Origin: Actinophytocola sp963825445
GTDB lineage: Bacteria; Actinomycetota; Actinomycetes; Mycobacteriales; Pseudonocardiaceae
NCBI GenBank assembly: GCA_963825445.1
Contig: CAWGTM010000024.1
Location: 310,001-374,000 of the forward strand
Direction: 5' to 3'
DNA length: 64,000 nucleotides
Shown here: piece by piece, positions 58,047 through 64,000 of the stretch
Layout: the number at the start of each line of letters is the position of its first letter
Position numbering within the stretch: the stretch's first letter is position 1
Program-made: the position numbers and the translations under genes
The notes under the pieces: generated by a model
The model's database searches: none
What the model was told of the DNA's origin: nothing
What the model saw: the letters and a program-made list of their open reading frames with translations, nothing else

Positions 58047-58907
58047 TCACTCTGCCGGGCGGGGGAGATAGTCGGCGGCCACCAACTGGCCGGCAGCGAA
58101 GAAAAGGGCCCACACGCTGCCCTTCTTGGCCTCCACTCGCCGCAGCGGCAGTCCCGAGCCATCGGCCACACGGGACACCAGATCGGGGATCACCCCGCCC
58201 TGACTGCACACGATCGGCACGCCGTCCTCCGCCGCGATCTCCAACAGTCGCAGCCGGGCCGTCTCCGCGTGGTATTCCAGTTCCGCCAGCGCCGGCTCTT
58301 CCACCACTTTGGTGTCCAGGTCGTCGGCCACCGGCTGAACCGTCCGCACACAACGGACCAGCGGAGCGGCATGTACGTGGTCCACTCCGTACCACTCAGC
58401 CATCGCGCGCACCGGCGGAACCTGGCGTTCGCCCGTCCGTGACAGCGGCCGCTGGGAGTCCGGACCGTCCCAGTCGTCGCGCCGGCCGGCCTTCGCGTGG
58501 CGCACCAACAACAGTGTGGTCAGGTCTGCGGGCAGCGCCCCGAACGAGGCCAGCACCCGCCGGTCCGCGTCATACGTGAGCAGCTCGGCCGCAGCCGAGG
58601 GCGTGCACCAGCGGATCTCGTCGACCTCGTCGGACGGCGAGAAAGCACCGTCCAGCGCCCGTGCCGCGAAGTAGTCGACCTTCTTGGCGTCCCGGCCGGC
58701 GCGGTACCGGACCCGCACGAGCGAACGGCCCAGCGCCACCCGCAGGCCCGTCTCCTCGCGTACCTCCCGCACGGCCGCGGCGCGCGCAGGCTCGCCGCTC
58801 TCGAGCTTTCCCTTGGGCAGGCTCCAGTCGTCGTAGCGGGGCCGGTGGACGAGAACCACGTCCCCGCCCGGACGCCACACCACCGCCCCCGCGGCCGCGA
58901 TCGTCAT
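58047..58907 (-). CDS. mutT1: NUDIX hydrolase fused to a histidine phosphatase domain (MutT1-like)
   Basis: A 286-residue two-domain protein. The Nudix box spans residues 33-55 (GKLESGEPARAAAVREVREETGL) within a MutT-like domain (about 1-125), followed by a histidine phosphatase domain starting LLLVRHAKAG (RHA at 136-138). This fusion and its place next to ppk1 match mycobacterial MutT1, which hydrolyses oxidised guanine nucleotides and diadenosine polyphosphates. ATG at 58907 starts MTIAAAGAVVWRP. It ends 1 base before ppk1 on the minus strand. The specific name is from architecture and synteny. Confidence 0.93.
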   Translation of the reverse strand: MTIAAAGAVVWRPGGDVVLVHRPRYDDWSLPKGKLESGEPARAAAVREVREETGLRVALGRSLVRVRYRAGRDAKKVDYFAARALDGAFSPSDEVDEIRWCTPSAAAELLTYDADRRVLASFGALPADLTTLLLVRHAKAGRRDDWDGPDSQRPLSRTGERQVPPVRAMAEWYGVDHVHAAPLVRCVRTVQPVADDLDTKVVEEPALAELEYHAETARLRLLEIAAEDGVPIVCSQGGVIPDLVSRVADGSGLPLRRVEAKKGSVWALFFAAGQLVAADYLPRPAE

Positions 58908-58908
58908 G

Positions 58909-61101
58909 TCAGCCGAGGGCCCGATGCCCGGCGAGCATCTGTGCCTGATGGTCCCGCACCGACGAGCCGTCGGCCGGGGAGGCCGCCCAGTCGCCGCTCT
59001 GCTCGAGCACCCAGCACCGCGTGGCGGGGTCGAGCGCGGAGTCGAACATGGCGTCCAGCTGGGCATCCAGCTTCGGATCGGTGATCCGGACCTGGACCTC
59101 CACACGGCGATCCAGGTTGCGGTGCATCATGTCGGCGCTGCCGATCCACTGCTCGTCGGAGCCGATGAACTTGAACACCCGGGAGTGCTCGAGGAACCGC
59201 CCGAGGATCGACCGCACCCGGATGTTCTCCGACAAACCGGGAATCCCGGGCTTCAGCGCGCAGATCCCGCGCACCACGATGTCGACCTCGACGCCGGCCT
59301 GGGAGGCCCGGTAGAGCGCGTCGATGACCTGTTCGTCGACCAGTGAGTTGATTTTCATGCGAATACCCGACGGGCGCCCGGCCCGATGGTGTTCGCTCTC
59401 CCGTTCGATTAGTTCCACTATGCCCCGCCGAATTCCGTACGGCGCCACCAGCAGACTGCGGTAGGTGTCCTGTCGCGCATATCCGGTCAGCACGTTGAAC
59501 AGATCGGTGAGGTCGGCGCCGATGGACGGTTCGGCGGTCAGCAATCCCACGTCCTCATAGAGCCGCGCGGTCTTCGGGTTGTAGTTGCCGGTGCCGATGT
59601 GGCAGTAGCGCCGGATGACCGAACCCTCCTGGCGCACCACGAGTGCCGTCTTGCAGTGGGTCTTGAGCCCCACCATGCCGTAGACCACGTGCACGCCCGC
59701 CTTCTCCAGCGTGCGCGCCCACTTGATGTTCGCCTGCTCGTCGAAGCGTGCCTTGATCTCCACGAGCGCCACCACCTGCTTGCCGGCCTCGGCCGCGTCG
59801 ATCAGAGCCTCGACGATCGGGGAGTCGCCGGAGGTGCGGTAGAGCGTTTGCTTGATGGCAAGCACCTTCGGGTCGGCGGCCGCCTGCTCGATGAACCGGT
59901 GCACGCTCGTGGAGAACGAGTCGTACGGGTGGTGCACCAGCACATCGCCCTCGCGCAGTGTGGCGAACACGCTCTTCGGCGTCTCGCGCTCGCCGAACGC
60001 CGGGTGGGTGGCCGGCACGAACGGCGGGTCCTTGAGATCCGTGCGGTCCACTCCGTGCAGCTGCCACAGACACGACAGGTCGAGCAGTCCCGGCACCACG
60101 ACCACGTCGTGGGGGTCGACCTCCAACTCGCGCAGCAGCAACTCCATCATGTGCTCGCTCATGTCGTCGGCCACCTCGAGTCGCACGGGCGGGCCGAACC
60201 GCCGCTGTGCCAGCTCACGTTCCAGTGCCTTCAACAGGTCCTCGTCCTGGTCCTCCTCGACCTCGAGGTCGGCGTTGCGGGTGACCCTGAACGCGTGGAC
60301 CTCGGTGACCTGCATGCCGGCGAACAGGTCGTTGAGGTGGGCGGCGATCAGCTCTTCCAGGGGCAGGAACGTGGCGCCCCGGTCGTCGCGGCTGTGGTCG
60401 ATCGGCACGAGCCGCGACACGTTGTCCGGCACCTTGACGCGCGCGAACCGCTCGCCGCCACCGTTGGGATCCCGCACGGTGACCGCGAGGTTCAGTGACA
60501 GTCCGGAGATGTAGGGGAAGGGGTGCGACGGGTCGACGGCCAGCGGGGTGAGCACCGGGAAGATCTGGTCGCGGAAGTAACGCCGCAGCCGCTCACGCTG
60601 CTCGTCGGTCAGCTCGGCCCAGCCGGCGATCCGGATGCCCTGCTCGGCCACCTTGGGGCGCAGGCGCTTCTCCCACGCGGCCGCGTGCTGCCCCACCAAC
60701 TCCTGGTTGCGCTTGGAGATGTAGGCCAACTGCTCGCGCGGGGTCAGTCCGTCGGCGCTGCGCACGGACAGGCCGGTCTCGTCGCGACGCTTCAACCCGG
60801 CCACGCGGACCATGTAGAACTCGTCGAGGTTCGACGAGAAGATCGCCAGGAACTTCGCGCGCTCGAGCAGCGGCTGCGACTCGTCCTCGGCGAGGGCCAG
60901 GACTCTGGCGTTGAAGTCCAACCAGGACAGTTCGCGGTTCAGGTAGCGGTCGTCGGGCAGGTCGGTGACGACCGCGGCCGGGGTGACCGCGGGTGGTGCC
61001 GATGGCACGGGCCGGGGTTCCGGCGAGTTCTGGTTGGCCTCGGCGGGATCGGTCTCCGCCGTGGTCGGGACGGGCTGCTCAGAGGTGCTGTCCGTACTCA
61101 C
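58909..61101 (-). CDS. ppk1: Polyphosphate kinase 1
   Basis: A 730-residue PPK1 with all four family domains: an N-terminal helical domain (YLNRELSWLDFNARVLALAEDE), a head domain, and two C-terminal catalytic domains. VLAIKQTLYRTSGDSPIVEALI and CHIGTGNYNPKTARLYEDVGLLT flank the catalytic histidines, the first autophosphorylated by polyphosphate. GTG 61101 is chosen over an upstream TTG at 61119, which adds only six residues. It synthesises polyphosphate from ATP at the membrane. It sits between cofC and mutT1 as in Mycobacterium. The first 40 residues are a low-complexity, probably disordered extension. Confidence 0.95.
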   Translation of the reverse strand: MSTDSTSEQPVPTTAETDPAEANQNSPEPRPVPSAPPAVTPAAVVTDLPDDRYLNRELSWLDFNARVLALAEDESQPLLERAKFLAIFSSNLDEFYMVRVAGLKRRDETGLSVRSADGLTPREQLAYISKRNQELVGQHAAAWEKRLRPKVAEQGIRIAGWAELTDEQRERLRRYFRDQIFPVLTPLAVDPSHPFPYISGLSLNLAVTVRDPNGGGERFARVKVPDNVSRLVPIDHSRDDRGATFLPLEELIAAHLNDLFAGMQVTEVHAFRVTRNADLEVEEDQDEDLLKALERELAQRRFGPPVRLEVADDMSEHMMELLLRELEVDPHDVVVVPGLLDLSCLWQLHGVDRTDLKDPPFVPATHPAFGERETPKSVFATLREGDVLVHHPYDSFSTSVHRFIEQAAADPKVLAIKQTLYRTSGDSPIVEALIDAAEAGKQVVALVEIKARFDEQANIKWARTLEKAGVHVVYGMVGLKTHCKTALVVRQEGSVIRRYCHIGTGNYNPKTARLYEDVGLLTAEPSIGADLTDLFNVLTGYARQDTYRSLLVAPYGIRRGIVELIERESEHHRAGRPSGIRMKINSLVDEQVIDALYRASQAGVEVDIVVRGICALKPGIPGLSENIRVRSILGRFLEHSRVFKFIGSDEQWIGSADMMHRNLDRRVEVQVRITDPKLDAQLDAMFDSALDPATRCWVLEQSGDWAASPADGSSVRDHQAQMLAGHRALG

Positions 61102-61119
61102 AGCCTCATTGTCCAGCAA

Positions 61120-61791
61120 TTACGGCCGAGTGGTGCAGCCGCGGTCGAACGACGTGGTGAACTTTCCCGATTCCTCCAGAAGAGTGGCGCTGTGACCACC
61201 GAGGCCCAGTGCGGCGGCCGTCGCCAGGTCCTCGCCGGTGTCGACGTCACAGCGCAGCGAGGGCGCCCCGTCGAGCGGGATCGCGCCGCCGTCCGCGTGC
61301 GCGGCCGCCGAACCGACGCCGAAACGGGGAGCGAGCGGCTGACCGGGAGCGGCGACCAACAGCGTGGTCCCGGTGCCCGGGCGGTCCGCGCAGAACGCCC
61401 TTCGCCCGGCGGCCGCGGTGATCGCGGCGGCGAGATCGCCCGACCGCAACGCCGGCAGGTCGGCCTGCAACGCGCCGACCGCGCCGCGCGGGTCGGCCGC
61501 CCGGAGCAGTCCGGCGCCGTGGTCGAGGGCCGCGTTCAGTCCGGGCAACCCACGGACATGGACACATTCCGCACACTCGGCGCCCGTGCCACGCAGCGCG
61601 ACCGGCACCCGGTCGTCCTCACAGATCACCAGCACGCGGCGCACGCCGGGCGCGGCGACCGCGGCGGTCACCGTGTCGAGCAGCAGCGCCAGCACCAGTT
61701 CCGCGTGCTCGACGCCGGGTACGGCACCGCGTAGCCGGGACTTCGCCCGGTCCAGCCTCTTGATCGGTACAACCAGGTCCACGGGGCCCAT
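61120..61791 (-). CDS. cofC: 2-phospho-L-lactate/phosphoenolpyruvate guanylyltransferase
   Basis: A 223-residue CofC/FbiD, which makes the precursor for coenzyme F420 (lactyl-2-diphosphoguanosine or its PEP form in actinobacteria). The nucleotidyltransferase-fold start VVPIKRLDRAKSRL and the GALQADLPALRS motif with a metal-binding aspartate are diagnostic, as is the C-terminal SLRCDVDTGEDL. ATG at 61791. It lies 18 bases upstream of the ppk1 start on the same strand and is divergent from the acyltransferase. F420 synthesis and use would be expected in the organism. Confidence 0.93.
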   Translation of the reverse strand: MGPVDLVVPIKRLDRAKSRLRGAVPGVEHAELVLALLLDTVTAAVAAPGVRRVLVICEDDRVPVALRGTGAECAECVHVRGLPGLNAALDHGAGLLRAADPRGAVGALQADLPALRSGDLAAAITAAAGRRAFCADRPGTGTTLLVAAPGQPLAPRFGVGSAAAHADGGAIPLDGAPSLRCDVDTGEDLATAAALGLGGHSATLLEESGKFTTSFDRGCTTRP

Positions 61792-61883
61792 CGTGCAGGA
61801 CGGCCCTCCATGCGCGTCCCCCGGCCGGTGACCCGGGCATACTCTCGGGCAGCTTCATGGGTGGTCAGGAACGAGGAGGACAG

Positions 61884-62636
61884 GTGCCGGCGCGAATCGA
61901 GAAGACGGAGTTCTGGGTAGGGGTCACCGCGGCGATCTTCTATCCGATCTCCTGGATCGGGAAGGTCCGGCCGAAGCGGAGCGAGAAGCTGCGTCGTGAG
62001 GGCGGCCTTCTGCTGGTGATGAACCACGTGTCCCACATGGACCCGGCGGTCGACGCGGTGTTCGTGCACCGCAGCGGGCGGATCCCGCGGTTCCTGGCGA
62101 AGGAGAGCCTGTTCCGCACGCCGATCTTCAAGTACCTGATCGGCGGCGCCGGCAGCATTCCCGTGGCGCGGCGGTCGGCAGGCGCGGCCGAGAGCCTGCA
62201 CGCGGCCAACGACGCGCTGCGGTCGGGCAAGCTCGTGGTGATCTACCCGGAGGGCACGATCACCAAGGATCCGGACGGCTGGCCCATGCGCGCGCGGACG
62301 GGCGTGGCGCGGCTGGTGCTCGACAACCTCGAGCACGGCGTGACCGTACTCACGGCCGCCAGGTTGGGCACGAACGACATCTTCAACGGTTACACGAAGA
62401 AGTTCCGGCCCTTCCCGCGCAAGCGCATCACGATCGACGTGTCCGACCCGGTCGACCTGTCCGGTTATCTCGGCAAGCCGGTGACCAACGAGCTGCTGCG
62501 CGAGGTGACCGACCTGCTGATGGGCCGGGTGCGCGACCAGTTGGCCGTGTTGCGCGAGGAGCCGGCGCCCGCCGGGTTCTACGTGCCGGCGAAGGCCGCG
62601 TTGGACGCGAAGAAGAAGGACTCCCCGGAAGCATGA
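61884..62636 (+). CDS. plsC: 1-acyl-sn-glycerol-3-phosphate acyltransferase-like protein
   Basis: A 250-residue PlsC-family acyltransferase. It has the NHxxxxD box in VMNHVSHMDPAVDAVF, the IPRFLAKESLF segment, GSIPVARR and the PEGTITKDPDGWPM motif that binds glycerol phosphate. It makes phosphatidic acid or acylates a related lipid at the membrane; a hydrophobic stretch near residues 10-25 may be a membrane contact. GTG 61884 with GAGGAGGACAG is preferred to ATG 61857. Its stop overlaps gpsA by ATGA, pairing glycerol-3-phosphate production and acylation. Confidence 0.92.
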   Translation: MPARIEKTEFWVGVTAAIFYPISWIGKVRPKRSEKLRREGGLLLVMNHVSHMDPAVDAVFVHRSGRIPRFLAKESLFRTPIFKYLIGGAGSIPVARRSAGAAESLHAANDALRSGKLVVIYPEGTITKDPDGWPMRARTGVARLVLDNLEHGVTVLTAARLGTNDIFNGYTKKFRPFPRKRITIDVSDPVDLSGYLGKPVTNELLREVTDLLMGRVRDQLAVLREEPAPAGFYVPAKAALDAKKKDSPEA

Positions 62637-63631
62637 GAATCGCGGTCTTCGGTGCGGGGTCGTGGGGTACGACGTTCGCGAAGGTGCTCGCCGACGCCGG
62701 CAGCGACGTGACGCTGTGGGCCAGGCGCCGGGAGGTGGCCGAGGCCGTCGCCGAGCGCCGGGAGAATCCCGACTATCTCCCCGGGGTGACGTTGCCGCGC
62801 GGTCTGCGGTCCACTTCGGACCCGCGGGTGGCGCTGGAGGGCGCGGAGGCAATGGTGCTGGCCGTGCCGAGCCAGAGCCTGCGCCACAACCTCACGGCGT
62901 GGAGCGGCCTGATCGACCCGTCGACCACGCTCATCAGCCTCGCGAAGGGCGTGGAACTGGGGACGCTCAAGCGGATGAGCGAGGTGGTGGTCGAGGTGCT
63001 CGGCGTGCCGGCCGAGCAGGTGGCCGTGGTGTCCGGGCCGAACCTCGCGAAGGAGATCGCGGCCGAGCAGCCGACCGCGTCGGTCATCGCGTGCAGCGAC
63101 CACGACCGCGCGGTGGCCGTGCAACAGGCCTGCACCACGGGATACTTCCGGCCCTACACGATCACCGACGTGATCGGATGCGAGCTGGGTGGCGCGTGCA
63201 AGAACGTGATCGCCCTGTCGTGCGGGATGGCCGGGGGACTGGGGTTCGGGGACAACACACTCGCCACGCTCATCACCCGAGGACTGGCGGAGATGTCGCG
63301 GCTGGGCCAGGCGCTGGGCGCCGACCCCATGACGTTCGCCGGCCTGGCCGGGCTCGGCGACCTGGTGGCCACGTGCTCGTCCCCCCTGTCGCGCAACCGC
63401 ACGTTCGGCGCCCGGTTGGGACGCGGCGAGACGGTGGCGCAGGCCCAGGCGGCGGCACATGGTCAGGTGGCGGAGGGCGTGAAGTCGTGCTCGTCGATCC
63501 GGGAGTTGGCCCTGCGCCACGGCGTGGAGATGCCGATCACGGAGGTCGTGCACCGCGTCTGCCACGACGGCTTCGACCCCCGCGAGATGGCCGGCGAACT
63601 GATCGGCCGCAAAACAAAACCCGAACGCTGA
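62633..63631 (+). CDS. gpsA: Glycerol-3-phosphate dehydrogenase [NAD(P)+]
   Basis: A 332-residue GpsA. It has a Rossmann dinucleotide motif FGAGSWGTTFAKVL (residues 6-19), the substrate-binding VSGPNLAKEI, and catalytic Lys in GGACKNVIALSCG, followed by GLAGLGDLVATC. It reduces dihydroxyacetone phosphate to sn-glycerol 3-phosphate for phospholipid synthesis. It overlaps the acyltransferase by ATGA. The neighbourhood cofC-plsC-gpsA next to ppk1 matches Mycobacterium. A 22-bp repeat array follows 40 bases after the stop. Confidence 0.96.
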   Translation: MRIAVFGAGSWGTTFAKVLADAGSDVTLWARRREVAEAVAERRENPDYLPGVTLPRGLRSTSDPRVALEGAEAMVLAVPSQSLRHNLTAWSGLIDPSTTLISLAKGVELGTLKRMSEVVVEVLGVPAEQVAVVSGPNLAKEIAAEQPTASVIACSDHDRAVAVQQACTTGYFRPYTITDVIGCELGGACKNVIALSCGMAGGLGFGDNTLATLITRGLAEMSRLGQALGADPMTFAGLAGLGDLVATCSSPLSRNRTFGARLGRGETVAQAQAAAHGQVAEGVKSCSSIRELALRHGVEMPITEVVHRVCHDGFDPREMAGELIGRKTKPER

Positions 63632-63670
63632 CGGCTGCCCACGGCCCGAACCCGCCGACCCGGCCTTGGG

Positions 63671-64000
63671 ACACCGAGTCGGCCGTGGGGGTACCTCGAG
63701 TTGGCCACTCAGGTACGCCGAGTCGGCCATTGAGCCACGCCGACCTGGCCGCTCGCGCATGCTGTGTCCCGGCCATCGGCGGATGCCGAGTCCGCCATTG
63801 GCGTACGTCGAGTCGCCACTCGCGTACCCTCGATTGGCCGCTGGGGCACGCCGAATTCGCCAGTAGGCACCTCAAGGTCGCCCTTCGGCATACCGGGTTC
63901 GTCATGGGGAGCCGGTTGGTGTGAGCAGCGCCCGCTCCGATCTGCGCGTGCTTCAGTGGCCGACTCGGCGTGTCCGAATGGTCGACTCGGCGTTCCTGAA
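63671..64000. repeat. Array of 22-bp degenerate repeats with inverted copies
   Basis: About eleven direct units of 21-24 bp run from 63671 to about 63905, with the core ACGCCGAGTCGGCCATTG (for example ACACCGAGTCGGCCGTGGGG, ACGCCGAGTCGGCCATTGAG, ATGCCGAGTCCGCCATTGGC). After a short unrelated stretch two inverted units follow (CTTCAGTGGCCGACTCGGCG at 63951 and TCCGAATGGTCGACTCGGCG at 63973), and the array continues past the window. No gene is supported in the 369 bases after gpsA. Same plan as the array at 57763. Confidence 0.85.

Noticed and set aside
1..64000. Prophage, insertion sequence or secondary-metabolite cluster
   Set aside because: No integrase, transposase, phage structural gene, polyketide or peptide synthetase was seen anywhere in the window.

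Overview
The window is very GC-rich, its genes are packed with ATGA/GTGA overlaps, and many start with GTG. It looks like the chromosome of a filamentous actinobacterium, most likely Pseudonocardiales (inference). The right end carries a gene neighbourhood also known from Mycobacterium: gltX, an IclR regulator, leuC, leuD, hupB, mutT1, ppk1, cofC, an acyltransferase and gpsA. This argues for a core chromosomal location.

Left part (1-16.5 kb). The end of a sarcosine oxidase operon (soxA 3' end, soxG) runs into a serine dehydratase gene, giving a route from sarcosine through glycine and serine to pyruvate. Then come a LysR/MFS divergent pair, small membrane proteins, a 166-bp foldback element, and a coupled pair of large proteins of unknown function (5669-9170). 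A PPK2 kinase follows. Next is an efflux/redox island of an SDR gene, two MFS exporters, a SnoaL-tailed ECF sigma factor and a PEP-mutase-family enzyme; its divergent promoter holds two TetR-like operators. At 16.5-17.2 kb lie two decayed gene fragments.

Peptide operon (28.2-17.2 kb, minus strand). Nine genes, nearly all overlapping by 4 bp: a double-domain Lrp regulator, a polysaccharide deacetylase-fold enzyme, an SDR, a peptide-binding lipoprotein, a permease, a fused permease-ATPase, an ATPase, a metzincin-like protease and an M20 amidohydrolase. It reads as an uptake and hydrolysis system for peptides or acylated amino acids.

Plant-glycan region (28.3-41.8 kb, plus strand). A LacI regulator with two identical operators controls a sugar ABC importer without its own ATPase, then a YicI-like alpha-xylosidase, a GH3 enzyme with extra domains and a GH84-type enzyme. 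A secreted CBM2-GH6 cellobiohydrolase follows, with two CebR-type boxes upstream.

Middle-right (41.9-54 kb). An aldo-keto reductase, a PAF-acetylhydrolase-like esterase, a two-component system with unusual A-ending codons and a frameshift at the regulator start, tRNA-Gln and tRNA-Glu beside gltX, a flavin monooxygenase under a 24-bp palindrome, a secreted TNT-domain protein, an alpha/beta hydrolase with an unknown partner, and a stand-alone LigD-type phosphoesterase coupled to an ATP-dependent DNA ligase.

Right end (54-64 kb). IclR/leuCD (leuC carries a one-base frameshift), hupB, mutT1, ppk1, cofC, plsC-like and gpsA. Two arrays of 21-22-bp degenerate units, each with direct then inverted copies, fill the two largest spaces without genes (57.8-58.0 and 63.7-64.0 kb).
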